Part shown: piece by piece, positions 45,623-56,891 of the stretch | Position numbering within the stretch: the first letter of the stretch is position 1 | Layout: the number at the start of each line of letters is the position of its first letter | Source: Bacteroidota bacterium | Lineage (GTDB): Bacteria > Bacteroidota > Bacteroidia > Chitinophagales > Chitinophagaceae | Assembly: GCA_026391455.1 (NCBI GenBank) | Contig: JAPLEH010000067.1 | Coordinates: forward strand, 1 to 64,000 | Length of the DNA: 64,000 bases | Reading direction: 5' to 3' | The notes under the pieces: generated by a model | Told to the model about the DNA's origin: nothing | Database searches by the model: none | What the model saw: only the letters and a program-made list of their open reading frames with translations | Position numbers and translations under genes: made by a program

Positions 45623-48600
45623 TTATTTGTAGATCACAATACTGATTCCTTTAGTAGACTTATCGCTGTCGCTGCTCAGGTACAACTGATAAGTACCGCT
45701 CGGTGTGCTGGCCGGCATGGTAACGTTGATCACGCTGCCATAAGCAAGACCAGTAGACACCTGGGATTTCACCAATTGACCCATGCTGTTGAACACTTTT
45801 ACATTCAGTGAACTGTACAAGTCTGTATTCAGACGGATACCGAATGTACCATTGTTCGGAACAGGATATACGATCACAGCAGGATACTGATTCAGCGTGA
45901 GGTGACGCTCACCACACTCATTCACCTGAATAGTACGGGTGATGGCAGATACGCAACCTGCATTCGTAGCAGTATACGTAACGGCTTTCGGACCATTACC
46001 TGCTACAGAAGGTGTAAAGGTAGAACCAGATACACCCGCTCCGCTGAACACACCACCTGCAGGTGTTGCACTCAGACTGAAGGCAGCATCAGACTTACAT
46101 ACCACGTAAACGGGCAGGAAGTTGATCACAGGGAATGCATTCACAGTAAGAACCGCTGCAGTGGATGTTACCGATCCGCAACCGGCTGTAACGATCACAC
46201 GGAAACGATAGCCATTCTGACCTACTGGTACAGAAGCCTGGGCAAACGATGAAGTAGTGGCACCGGCGATATTACCATAAGTGGTACCGCCATCTGTGCT
46301 CACCTGCCACTGATAGCTCAGTGTACCCACACCGGTAGTAGCAGCCACGCTGAAGGTAGCACCTGCGCCTTCGCAGATTGTTACGTTAGCAGGCTGTGTA
46401 TTGATAGCCGGGAAGGTATTTACAGTCAATAATGCACCGGTAGAGATACCAGGTGTACATACACCATTGGAGATCACACAACGGTAACGGTTACCATTCA
46501 GTGAAGGCGGAACGCCTGTGATCAGCAGTGTGGGTGAAGTAGCACCAGAGTACACACCACCATTAGTTACGTTATTGTAAGGACCAGCCGCAACGCTCAC
46601 CTGCCATTGGTAGGTAAGGCCGGAACCGGCAGCAGCAGTACTGAAGCTGATATTAGTGGCTTCGCACACAGTAGCATCAACCGGGTTGGTAGATACAGTG
46701 ATGGAAGAATTCACTGTCAGCGTAGCCGGAGTGGTATTTACAGATCCGCACACGTTGGTCAGTACACAACGGTATTGATTACCATTATCTGCCAGCGCTG
46801 CAGAAGCAATAGTATATGTAGCATTGGTAGCACCTGCAATATTGGTAAAGGCAGGAACAGCCAGTGTACTCACCTGCCATTGGAAGGTAGGTGCAGGTGT
46901 ACCTGTACCAGCAGCAGTAAAGCTTACCGCACTTCCGGAACATACCGCCTGTGATACAGGGTTAGTTGTAGCAGCAGGAGCCACATTCACGGTAAGCGTA
47001 GCAGCATTTGAATTCGTGCTTCCGCACTGACCGGATACTACGCAACGGTATTGATTACCACTCTGTGCAGGAGTAACAGCAGTCAATGTTAAGGTAGCAG
47101 CAGTAGCACCTGGAATATTGGTAAATGCAGGAACAGCCGCAGTGCTCACCTGCCACTGATACGTACCAGTAGCAATAACAGCAAAAGAGGCATTGTTACC
47201 AGAACATACAGCAATACTTACCGGCTGACCGGTAATAGCAGGACCAGAACCGGGGTTCACGGTAAAGCTAACCACAGCAGTCTGAGTAGTACCGGGAGCA
47301 GGTCCTGTACCTTGTACAGTTACGTTATATGTACCAGGAGCCAGTGCACCTGTGCCGCTCAATGAAACAGTAGCAGTACCATTGGCAGTAAAGGATGCGG
47401 GTGACACTGTTACAGTAGTACCGGCAGGAGCACCAGACAGGTAAGCAACAGCAACAGGACCTGTATAGGTACCCTGGAAGTTAACAGGTACAGTTGCATT
47501 AATCGGACCGGCAGCAGGACAAGCGGCAGAGCCGTTGGTCGGTGTACCGAATGTATAACCGTTCACCGGCAATGTAACAGTGATAGCGGCATTGTTAATA
47601 TCGAAGAAGATATTGCCAATGGCTTCCACCCTAATACGGCCTTGTGTAGTAATGGTTGAAGGTACAGTGAAAGTTTCCGTACCATCGTTCGCTGTACTGG
47701 CTATGAGCGTGGTGAACGTAGCACCATTATCTGTTGACCAGGAAATACGCACGTTAGCCACACTCAGCGGAGCTGCAGTGGTGTTGCCTACAGACCAGGT
47801 TACGGTTTGAGTGGTACCACCCGCATAGCTTACCGCAGCGTTTTGTGAGGTAATCAGGAAGGGAGTAAAGTTAGTGGCATCCACTGTAACAACCATATCC
47901 TGGAAATTCGTCTGACCAACAGCCGTACCATTATAAGGACGGTTATCACGTGCAGTTAGACGGAAATTCAATGTACGGTTTACATTGCTCAATGCTTCGA
48001 TGTTTGCAATCGCATCTCCACCGGGAAGCGGACCTGTAATGTTGGCTCCGGTAAGGATGGTTGACAGACGGGGCATCAGCCTGGTGGGTGATGTAGTAGC
48101 GGGGAAACTGAGCCAGTTTGGACCAGTGGGTTTGTTTTCACGGGCCACACTGTTATTTCCAGTTTGTCCCACACCATCATCATTTTGCTCCCAGCAATAT
48201 GTCAGCACATCACCAGCATCGGCATCAGTAGCAGAACCGGTCAGTGCAAATGGCGTGGAGGGAGGAATGGTATAGTTGGTCAATGCAGCTACAACCGGAG
48301 TGGCATTAATACCAGCCTGGTTGGTAGTGATCGGACAGGTCTTACCCACCATATTCGCCTGAATTTGCTGTATAGTAGCCTGATGGAAGATATCAATAGA
48401 GTGAGGAGCAACGTCCTGCGCAGTGATACCAGCATAACCCATGATAGTGATACCGGAACCTACTTCCTTGTTAACACCTGTACCCTCGGTACTCATGGAG
48501 AAAGTGTGGTTACCACCCAATTGGTGTCCTACTTCATGCGCCACATAGTCAATATCGAAGTTATCACCCTGGGGAATACCATCCGCAGGAGAAGTGATAC

Positions 48601-49630
48601 CTCTTCCTTTGGTAGCTCCGTTACCGCTGGCAACGCCATCCACACAAACACAACCAATACAACCAGCGTTTCCGCCACCACCTGAAGCACCAAACATATG
48701 ACCAATATCATATGCAGCGTTATTCACAGCAATGGGTGTTGCAGCACCTGTGAGTGTAGTATTCAATGCAATTTGTAATTCTGTATTCCAGTTTCCAAGA
48801 GCAGAATAAGGATCAGTAGCCGGATTATAATAAATCACATTCACTGATTCTGGAACAAGATTCAGATGTATCGCAAGGTCTTTCTCATAGCAACCATTAC
48901 AACGGGTAAGCGTTGCATTGTAAGCTGCCAATACAAGGGCTACCTGAGCAGAACTGGTAGCACCAAAGAAGTTAGCATACTCACCGTTACAGGATTGTGC
49001 AAGACGCATCGTCTTTAACTGACCGTTATTTGCTTCCGGACGACCGGCTGCATTTACGCGGTTGTTCAATCCGGTAGCCATCGTTTCATCAGCAGTGGAG
49101 CATACCCAGGGTAATGCGCCTTTTGCACGCTGTGATTTAAATACAGCATACACCGTGTGATCCTGTGAATAAGGCTCGATGTACTCATTGGGTTTGGAAC
49201 CGTTACGGAATACCATGGTTTGGATTCCCTGCGGTGAAATGCTTATTTTAAGCATAGCTCCGGGATCATCTAATGCTTTTCCTGAATATGCACGAATCTC
49301 AGGAAATCTTGCCTGCAGGGCAGGTTCGAAGTTAGATGCTTCCCATACTTCAAAACGTTCGGTTACACCATCCGCATTGGGAAGAGTAATAACGGTAGAA
49401 CGCTGACGGGCCTCATTGCCTACAATGGAAAATAATTGTTGCCGGAGTGGTTCAATATTCAATTGGAATAATTTGAACTCTTTCGGGAAAGAGACTCTCG
49501 CTACTGCCTTATCAGTCGGCAAGCCACCGATATCCGTGCGGGATGACCAGTATTGGCCCTGAGCAGATGCAGTAAATGAAATACAACCGACCATTAAAAT
49601 AGCCAGTAAATTTTTGTACAATTTACTCAT
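45623..49630 (-). CDS. Secreted metzincin protease with Ig-like domains and T9SS tail (paralogue C)
   Basis: 1335 residues. The signal peptide is about 1-23 (MSKLYKNLLAILMVGCISFTASA). The zinc motif HEVGHQLGGNH is at 365-375, with the Met-turn ITIMGYAG after it. A Cys-rich stretch GNAGCIGCVCVDG just before the zinc motif is shared by all three copies and may be a zinc-independent structural knot. Four Ig-like modules and a T9SS sorting domain (VIVYPVPNNGTFGIRLN ... KGISIVIYK) end the protein. It is the first of the three genes in the transcription direction, but each copy has a separate terminator, so they are likely separate units. Role in extracellular proteolysis is inferred. Confidence 0.92.
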   Translation of the reverse strand: MSKLYKNLLAILMVGCISFTASAQGQYWSSRTDIGGLPTDKAVARVSFPKEFKLFQLNIEPLRQQLFSIVGNEARQRSTVITLPNADGVTERFEVWEASNFEPALQARFPEIRAYSGKALDDPGAMLKISISPQGIQTMVFRNGSKPNEYIEPYSQDHTVYAVFKSQRAKGALPWVCSTADETMATGLNNRVNAAGRPEANNGQLKTMRLAQSCNGEYANFFGATSSAQVALVLAAYNATLTRCNGCYEKDLAIHLNLVPESVNVIYYNPATDPYSALGNWNTELQIALNTTLTGAATPIAVNNAAYDIGHMFGASGGGGNAGCIGCVCVDGVASGNGATKGRGITSPADGIPQGDNFDIDYVAHEVGHQLGGNHTFSMSTEGTGVNKEVGSGITIMGYAGITAQDVAPHSIDIFHQATIQQIQANMVGKTCPITTNQAGINATPVVAALTNYTIPPSTPFALTGSATDADAGDVLTYCWEQNDDGVGQTGNNSVARENKPTGPNWLSFPATTSPTRLMPRLSTILTGANITGPLPGGDAIANIEALSNVNRTLNFRLTARDNRPYNGTAVGQTNFQDMVVTVDATNFTPFLITSQNAAVSYAGGTTQTVTWSVGNTTAAPLSVANVRISWSTDNGATFTTLIASTANDGTETFTVPSTITTQGRIRVEAIGNIFFDINNAAITVTLPVNGYTFGTPTNGSAACPAAGPINATVPVNFQGTYTGPVAVAYLSGAPAGTTVTVSPASFTANGTATVSLSGTGALAPGTYNVTVQGTGPAPGTTQTAVVSFTVNPGSGPAITGQPVSIAVCSGNNASFAVIATGTYQWQVSTAAVPAFTNIPGATAATLTLTAVTPAQSGNQYRCVVSGQCGSTNSNAATLTVNVAPAATTNPVSQAVCSGSAVSFTAAGTGTPAPTFQWQVSTLAVPAFTNIAGATNATYTIASAALADNGNQYRCVLTNVCGSVNTTPATLTVNSSITVSTNPVDATVCEATNISFSTAAAGSGLTYQWQVSVAAGPYNNVTNGGVYSGATSPTLLITGVPPSLNGNRYRCVISNGVCTPGISTGALLTVNTFPAINTQPANVTICEGAGATFSVAATTGVGTLSYQWQVSTDGGTTYGNIAGATTSSFAQASVPVGQNGYRFRVIVTAGCGSVTSTAAVLTVNAFPVINFLPVYVVCKSDAAFSLSATPAGGVFSGAGVSGSTFTPSVAGNGPKAVTYTATNAGCVSAITRTIQVNECGERHLTLNQYPAVIVYPVPNNGTFGIRLNTDLYSSLNVKVFNSMGQLVKSQVSTGLAYGSVINVTMPASTPSGTYQLYLSSDSDKSTKGISIVIYK

Positions 49631-49750
49631 AATTAAAAGTGTTTAAGTTATAAAATGTAACCTGGCAGTTACATGCACTTACCTGTTTTAGGCAAATACG
49701 CCTTAAAAGTAAGAAGTTTTACTATTATGGCAATCGGGAATTTTAACAAT

Positions 49751-49778
49751 AAAAAAATCCCGCCGTATGGCGGGATTT
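49751..49778 (-). terminator. Terminator of groEL
   Basis: AAATCCCGCC-GTAT-GGCGGGATTT (49755-49778) with an A-run on the left that becomes a T-run on the minus strand. Confidence 0.85.
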
Positions 49779-49805
49779 GTATTGTAAATACTCTTAATAT
49801 AAGGA

Positions 49806-51518
<1,713 letters not shown>

Positions 51519-51522
51519 TCAC

Positions 51523-51546
51523 ATCTCCAAATTTCCAAATTATACA
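51523..51546. repeat. Short octamer array at the groES stop codon
   Basis: ATCTCCAA, ATTTCCAA and ATTATACA in register. The groES stop (51540-51542) falls inside the third word. It is weak alone and listed because it repeats the pattern seen at yigZ and the ABC-F gene. Confidence 0.35.
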
Positions 51547-51821
51547 ATCGCGAGAATATCAGATTCTCTCATAATGAGGAAGTCTTCCCCGTCGATCTGA
51601 ATTTCCGTACCGGCATACTTACCATATAATACGGTATCGCCTGTTTTAACGGTAACCGGCTCATCTTTTTTGCCGGGCCCTGCTGCGATTACCACGCCAC
51701 GCTGGGGCTTTTCTTTAGCTGTATCAGGAATGATGATTCCGCCTGCTGTTTTCTCTTCAGCAGCCGCGGCCTTTACGATTACCCGGTCATGCAGTGGGGT
51801 AACATTCACTTTCTTAGCCAT
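51540..51821 (-). CDS. groES: Co-chaperonin GroES
   Basis: 93 residues from ATG 51821 ([35 protein letters not shown]). The longer frame from 51935 adds 38 residues unlike any GroES. The mobile loop [10 protein letters not shown] and the roof/base strands [35 protein letters not shown] are present. It caps the GroEL ring. No CIRCE element (TTAGCACTC inverted repeat) was found upstream, so HrcA control is not supported; a 7+2+7 inverted repeat at 51962-51977 is the only palindrome there. Confidence 0.97.
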   Translation of the reverse strand: MAKKVNVTPLHDRVIVKAAAAEEKTAGGIIIPDTAKEKPQRGVVIAAGPGKKDEPVTVKTGDTVLYGKYAGTEIQIDGEDFLIMRESDILAIV

Positions 51822-51961
51822 AGTCGTATTGATTTTGTGTTTTTTGGAGATTTTATTTACCATTTCCCACCAGGCTCCTGCCGGCGGGCGCCGAAGGTAC
51901 AGGAAATACCATGCCGCCGTTACCAAAAAAGACAAAATTTCAGATTCTCCCCTTTATTATG

Positions 51962-51977
51962 CATTTGTACACAAATG
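51962..51977. promoter_or_regulatory. Inverted repeat CATTTGT-AC-ACAAATG upstream of groES
   Basis: Perfect 7-bp arms with a 2-bp centre, about 140 bp before the groES ATG. It could be an operator; the regulator is unknown and the match could be chance. Confidence 0.25.
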
Positions 51978-52024
51978 GGACTGACAGGAAAGACAATTTT
52001 TCATAAAAAAAACCGGGGGCTGAC

Positions 52025-52050
52025 AAAAAAGGCCCCGGAAAACCGGGGCC
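52025..52050 (-). terminator. Terminator of the BNR-repeat protein gene
   Basis: GGCCCCGG-AAAA-CCGGGGCC (52031-52050) with six A on the left, a T-run on the minus strand. Confidence 0.85.
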
Positions 52051-52073
52051 CTGATAAAGTCTTAGTGACCATT

Positions 52074-55000
52074 TTACTCCTGAATGGCCGTTGCCTTCAT
52101 GATATCTTTTCCAATGATGGCCTGCACTACATATACGCCCGCACTTATTTTAGCCGGGGATAACTGCACTTGAAGCAATTGCTCTCCTTTGGCGATGGTA
52201 CGACGGTAGATCAGTCTGCCTGCCATATCGGTCAGCGTTAATACGCCCTGCTGAGCGGCTGGTTTTACCAAACGCAAATTCAGGTTGTTTTTGAAAGGGT
52301 TACCCAACACCTGCAGATCCTGTGTCGCATTCTGGGTTTTCAACAAAATAATATTACTCAGTTTGGAAGCATTATCAATATCCACGCTTCTCAACCGGTA
52401 ATAATTAAATTCTGTAAGAGGTGAGTTATCTCTATAACTGTAATTGATCGGCGAATTGCTGTTACCCGCTGCCGGTATCGTAGCGATTTTTTTGAAATTC
52501 ACCCCATCAAACGATCTTTCCAACTCAAACTGCTTGCTGTTCGCTTCAGAGGAAGTAGTCCATTGGAGGAGAGAAGATTTATTATTGATGAGCTGTCCTT
52601 TAAATTCAGTGAGTTGAACCGGCAGAGCGAAAAGGCTTAGCGATGTCTTCCACATACCATATCCATGGGTACCTACCAGCAGGTTTGCATCGGATGGCCG
52701 GAAGGCAAGGCTGGTTACCACCGCATTGCCAATATCGCTTGCCCCCTCCTGTGTCCATCCGGGGGTAGCGGGGAAACCGGTACCGGAACGGAAAAGACCG
52801 ACAGAGGTACCCACATAATATTGCACTTCCGGAGATCCCGGTACTGCATGAATGGCAGCAGAACGGAAGGAAGGCAATGTCAGCAACCCTTCTACATTGG
52901 TCCAGGTAGGCGTAGCTGAATTTGCATTGCCCGTCCACCATACATTACCAACAATTCCATAATTGGACAGTGTAACGATAATGGTATCATCATTGCGCGG
53001 ATTCACAGCTATACTGCTGATATTACCCGCAGGGAAAGCACCGGTAATGTCCACAGGTGCTGTGGCGGCAGCCACACCTGTAGGATCGTCAAGCCTGAAC
53101 ACTCTTCCATTGGAAGTTCCGAAAAACAAACTCGAAGTGGCTGCGCTATAGGTTCCCCTGCTCGGCGCAAGACAAGTAATATCATTCGCACCACCTACGG
53201 AACTAGCAACACCGGTCATGGAGGTCCAGGTGGCGGAAGTTACAGTGGATGCAGAAGTAGTTCTGTACAACGAATTGTCATTGGCATAATATAATCGTTC
53301 TGTATTATCCGGATCCAGTTTGAATAACGTAACAAACAGTCCAGTTCCGGCTTCACCGGCAGGTGTAATACCTGCTGAAATAAATCCAAGCGCTGTACCG
53401 GCTGTTCTTCTGTTGATCGTACCGTTCTGAGAGCCTACATATTCATATTGAGTACCGGCAATCAGATCAGTAAGTCCTACAGATACGCCATCTCCCCCTG
53501 TAACCAGTTCGAAACTGGTACCTGATCCACCGGTATTGCGGGTTGAACCATTATCCTGCGCTCCACCGATCACTTTATTGTTTCCAACACGTGGATCAAT
53601 ATCCACATAATAATATTGATAAGTACGGTAGCCGGTATTAAGGGGTGTCCATACTACCGAAGCCGCTGTATTATCTGTTGTGCGCTGAATACCGCCGTCA
53701 TTTCCACAAAGCATGATCAACGGGCTTCCAGGTTGAAAAACGATTTCATGTATATCCGGATGTGAGTTGGGATATAATGCATAAGAGGCAGGACTATTAT
53801 ATCCCCCCATCCTTGTCCAGGTAAGCCCCGCATCAGAAGAGCGGTATATATTAGTACCACCAATAAAAATGGTATTAGGATCATCCGGTTTTACCGCCAC
53901 TACCAGATCATACCCCCCCTGCACCGCGAAAGGATCATTTCCGGCAAGGCAACCTGCTTCATCGGGCAGTGTGGCGGAGAGATTTGTCCATGTACCACCT
54001 GCATTATCCCATCTGAATAATTCAGCCTCAGTTGTAGCTCCGGCGCAAGCCGGACTATTGGCGCTAAAATAAAGTGCATATACCAGATTTTCATTACTGG
54101 GTGCAATTCCCAATACCAAACGGCCATAAGCAGCTTCGGCATTCCAACCTGCGGGAGAACCACCGGCACCCGCGCCGGCTATTTGTGTCCAGGTGCCTGC
54201 ATCTCCGGATGTGGGACCAGCAGGTGAAGTCCAAACACCGTCAATGGTAGAACTATTCGTGCCTCCGAAAGCAGCATAAAGGCGTCCGGTGCTCGTTACA
54301 ACAATATCTGTCATCTGACTGGTATTTGCCAATGCGCCGTTTAAAACAGTAGTCCAGGTAGTACCTCCGTCGGTTGACCTTCTTATTGTAGCCAGACAAG
54401 CGATGTATACGTTTCCGTCAGTAGGGTCTACAATTACTTTACTGATAAAATCCTGTGCCACCGAAAATGACTCCAATGCTGATGTATTGGATGAAGCCAG
54501 TCTTGTCCAGGTTTCTCCGTTGTCGGTGGATTTATACACTCCATTTCCGGAATAAAAGGCACCGGAAGCACTTGCGGAGTTTCCGGATGCTTCTCCTACT
54601 CCATAATACCAGGTGTCCTGAAATCCCGGTCTGGTATCCTGCGCCAGGCTTGTGCAACTGAAATGATCTCCGGTTGGACTTTTACGTACCCAGGTGGCAC
54701 CATTGTCAGTGGATTTAAAAACACCGCCGCTTACCCCCCCGGCCAAAATAATCTGATTGGAAGTGCCATTGTACCGCACATCGTAAACGATGGTACGGGT
54801 GCGTCCTCCGAGATTATTAGGCCCCTGAAAAGTATAGGGATTGATCGCTTCAGGGCGTCCGGTCAGGTATTGATTTTCAAGAATCTGACGGGCCTGATTT
54901 TGCTCCATATCCCGGATACCTTCGGGTATGGTGCCGGTAACAGGATTTTTTAGCATATTGAATTCATACTCCAATGCACCCTGAAAATCAGTCATCCTGC

Positions 55001-55139
55001 CATTGGGATCATGAGGACGGTTTTCCGGAAACTCATTCTCTACTTTCTGTTTTCGGGATTCACAGGCAGTTAACAATAAAATGGATAGCAAAAAGAAGAA
55101 GAAATGGGTAAAAAATGAAGGTGTAAATCTTTTTTCCAT
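52074..55139 (-). CDS. BNR/sortilin-like beta-propeller protein with T9SS sorting domain
   Basis: 1021 residues. The N-terminus ends in FLLSILLLTAC (Cys about 26), a lipobox, followed by ESRKQKVENEF. Repeated BNR/Asp-box units (VFKSTDNGATWVRKS, VYKSTDNGETWTRLA, IRRSTDGGTTWTTVL, IYRSSDAGLTWTRMG) build one or two beta-propellers (about 100-850), as in sialidases and VPS10/sortilin-like proteins. A linker with SWTT-type strands leads to a T9SS sorting domain (VLGNPFKNNLNLRL, LTDMAGRLIYRR, YVVQAIIGKDIMKATAIQE). No sialidase catalytic residues could be assigned. The combination of a lipoprotein-type signal with a T9SS tail is unusual. Ligand unknown. Confidence 0.88.
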   Translation of the reverse strand: MEKRFTPSFFTHFFFFLLSILLLTACESRKQKVENEFPENRPHDPNGRMTDFQGALEYEFNMLKNPVTGTIPEGIRDMEQNQARQILENQYLTGRPEAINPYTFQGPNNLGGRTRTIVYDVRYNGTSNQIILAGGVSGGVFKSTDNGATWVRKSPTGDHFSCTSLAQDTRPGFQDTWYYGVGEASGNSASASGAFYSGNGVYKSTDNGETWTRLASSNTSALESFSVAQDFISKVIVDPTDGNVYIACLATIRRSTDGGTTWTTVLNGALANTSQMTDIVVTSTGRLYAAFGGTNSSTIDGVWTSPAGPTSGDAGTWTQIAGAGAGGSPAGWNAEAAYGRLVLGIAPSNENLVYALYFSANSPACAGATTEAELFRWDNAGGTWTNLSATLPDEAGCLAGNDPFAVQGGYDLVVAVKPDDPNTIFIGGTNIYRSSDAGLTWTRMGGYNSPASYALYPNSHPDIHEIVFQPGSPLIMLCGNDGGIQRTTDNTAASVVWTPLNTGYRTYQYYYVDIDPRVGNNKVIGGAQDNGSTRNTGGSGTSFELVTGGDGVSVGLTDLIAGTQYEYVGSQNGTINRRTAGTALGFISAGITPAGEAGTGLFVTLFKLDPDNTERLYYANDNSLYRTTSASTVTSATWTSMTGVASSVGGANDITCLAPSRGTYSAATSSLFFGTSNGRVFRLDDPTGVAAATAPVDITGAFPAGNISSIAVNPRNDDTIIVTLSNYGIVGNVWWTGNANSATPTWTNVEGLLTLPSFRSAAIHAVPGSPEVQYYVGTSVGLFRSGTGFPATPGWTQEGASDIGNAVVTSLAFRPSDANLLVGTHGYGMWKTSLSLFALPVQLTEFKGQLINNKSSLLQWTTSSEANSKQFELERSFDGVNFKKIATIPAAGNSNSPINYSYRDNSPLTEFNYYRLRSVDIDNASKLSNIILLKTQNATQDLQVLGNPFKNNLNLRLVKPAAQQGVLTLTDMAGRLIYRRTIAKGEQLLQVQLSPAKISAGVYVVQAIIGKDIMKATAIQE

Positions 55140-55322
55140 AATACAACTTGGGTTTATGATAAGGAATCAGACCTGACAGACAAGTGCTGGTTTTTGTAAA
55201 TATGAAATTATTATTTTTCACACGCAATGAAATTTACATTTTTCCACAATGGTCATTGAAACGTTAATAAGTAATATATACACATAAAAGAGCATTGTTT
55301 CCTGGTTTGTCCGATTTTGAAT

Positions 55323-55330
55323 TACATTTG
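55323..55330 (+). promoter_or_regulatory. Candidate -7 element TACATTTG of nusB
   Basis: Exact TAnnTTTG match 21 bp before the chosen nusB ATG; no TTG at the ideal -33 spacing. Confidence 0.5.
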
Positions 55331-55351
55331 CACCCTAAAGTTCTTTCGAAC

Positions 55352-56278
55352 ATGATCAGCAGACGAAATATCAGGGTAAAAGTGATGCAGACACTCTACA
55401 CAGTCAGCACACAGGAACAGGAAACAAAAGGCGCAGATCCGCAAAAAATACTCAAACAGCATTTTGACGAGACCCGTTCACTGCTAGTCTATCTTACCTG
55501 GTTTCTTACAGAAGTGGCACGCTATGCTGAAAAAGATGCCCTCCAAAAAGCGTCCAAACACCTGCCAACAGCAGGCGATCTCAGTGTGAATACCAAAATT
55601 GCCGGCAATGAATTACTCTGGAAAATACTGGATGACAATTCCCTTTCCGCGCGCATAGCAGAAGACAAGCCTCAGCTTTATACCGATTCGGAACTGATCC
55701 GCAGAGTATATTTAGCGCTTGCTGAATCGCCAGTCTATAAAACATACATCGCATCCCCCTCCCGGGATAAATCGGAGGAAAAAAAGATTATCGAATACAT
55801 ACTCAACGACCTCATGCTGGCCAATGATGTTTTCGTAAGCCATGCGGAAGATCAGTTTCCCAACTGGGATGATGATGGTGAAATGGTGGTACAATTGCTT
55901 GCAGGTTATCTCCAAAAACCCGGCAGCATCGATTTCAAACAGATGATGAGCGATGATAAAGCACAGTTTGCTAAAAATCTGCTGCAAACCGTGATTGATA
56001 AAAGTGAATACCTGCAATCACTCATCATTCCGCGGTTAAAAAACTGGGACTCCGAGCGGATCGCCCAACTCGATATGATTATGATGAAGATGGGCGTTGC
56101 TGAATTTCTCTATTTTGAGACCATTCCCCCCAAGGTGACCATCAATGAATATATAGACCTGGCCAAAGAATACAGTACCCAACAAAGCGGACAATTCGTA
56201 AACGGCATTCTGGACAATATTCACAAGGACCTGGTGAAAGAAGGGAAAATGCAAAAAACAGATTACAAGAAAAATTAA
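55352..56278 (+). CDS. nusB: Transcription antitermination factor NusB (long Bacteroidota form)
   Basis: 308 residues from ATG 55352 (MISRRNIRVKVMQTLYTVSTQE). The upstream ATG at 55295 lies before the -7 element and is unlikely. The C-terminal half carries the NusB core: RLKNWDSERIAQLDMIMMKMGVAEFLYF, IPPKVTINEYIDLAKEYSTQQSGQFVNGILDNI. The length is about twice that of enteric NusB, as is usual in this phylum, with an added N-terminal helical region. NusB with NusE binds boxA in rRNA transcripts. It is followed by DUF1573, yajC and coaE, a familiar neighbourhood in the phylum, although promoters and a terminator split it into units. Confidence 0.93.
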   Translation: MISRRNIRVKVMQTLYTVSTQEQETKGADPQKILKQHFDETRSLLVYLTWFLTEVARYAEKDALQKASKHLPTAGDLSVNTKIAGNELLWKILDDNSLSARIAEDKPQLYTDSELIRRVYLALAESPVYKTYIASPSRDKSEEKKIIEYILNDLMLANDVFVSHAEDQFPNWDDDGEMVVQLLAGYLQKPGSIDFKQMMSDDKAQFAKNLLQTVIDKSEYLQSLIIPRLKNWDSERIAQLDMIMMKMGVAEFLYFETIPPKVTINEYIDLAKEYSTQQSGQFVNGILDNIHKDLVKEGKMQKTDYKKN

Positions 56279-56315
56279 CGGGTAAAAATCCCGGCATTTG
56301 TATACTACTTACCAT

Positions 56316-56323
56316 TACTTTTG
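56316..56323 (+). promoter_or_regulatory. Candidate -7 element TACTTTTG before the DUF1573 gene
   Basis: Matches TAnnTTTG, 21 bp before the ATG at 56345. A TTG at 56298-56300 is only 15 bp away. Confidence 0.45.
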
Positions 56324-56344
56324 TACCTCTAATTTTCTAAACGT

Positions 56345-56812
56345 ATGAAACTTACATTCATCATCCTGACGGCGGCAATCAGTTTTGCAGCCTGCAATTC
56401 CACCGACAAAAAAACCGGTGAAAACACAGTCAATACCAGTGATACAGCAAAACTTACTCCGGACCAAATCGCAAAAGCCGGTGCAGATACTGCCAATTTC
56501 ACGACCATCCAATGGCTCGATTCCACCACGCGTGACCTTGGCAAACTGAAAGCCAACCAGGAAGTGGAAGTAACATTCCGTTTCAAAAACTCTGGTGATA
56601 AAGTGCTGGTAGTAGAAAGCGTTTCCGCCTCCTGCGGTTGTACCGTACCGGAAAAACCTGAAAAACCCATTCCACCCGGCGAAGAAGGCGTGATCAAAGC
56701 CAAATTTAATGGAAGCGGCCATGGTGTTATTTCGAAAAACGTAAACGTTATTGCCAATACCAATCCCCAAAAAAATCATACACTCACTTTTACGGGTGAT
56801 GTACAAGATTAA
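56345..56812 (+). CDS. DUF1573 lipoprotein
   Basis: 155 residues. The lipoprotein signal MKLTFIILTAAISFAAC puts the cysteine at 17, followed by a low-complexity linker (NSTDKKTGENTVNTSD). The DUF1573 domain (about 60-152) has VTFRFKNSGDKVLVVESVSASCGCTVPEKPEKPIPPGEEGVIKAKF, with the conserved CGC motif, then SKNVNVIANTNPQKNHTLTFTGDV. The fold is Ig-like. The role is unknown; it is common next to nusB or yajC in Bacteroidota. An 80-bp gap separates it from yajC, so co-transcription is possible. Confidence 0.9.
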   Translation: MKLTFIILTAAISFAACNSTDKKTGENTVNTSDTAKLTPDQIAKAGADTANFTTIQWLDSTTRDLGKLKANQEVEVTFRFKNSGDKVLVVESVSASCGCTVPEKPEKPIPPGEEGVIKAKFNGSGHGVISKNVNVIANTNPQKNHTLTFTGDVQD

Positions 56813-56891
56813 TAAAAGCAACCTTTTACTAATAAACGCTTAGCATCGATAAACGTTATCCTTACTAAAATTTAATACTAAACACTAATAA

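Noticed and set aside
51822-51935. Longer N-terminus of GroES
   Set aside because: The extra 38 residues match no Gro[16 protein letters not shown] is the normal start.
51822-51990. CIRCE operator upstream of groES
   Set aside because: No TTAGCACTC-N9-GAGTGCTAA match; only an unrelated 16-bp inverted repeat is present.
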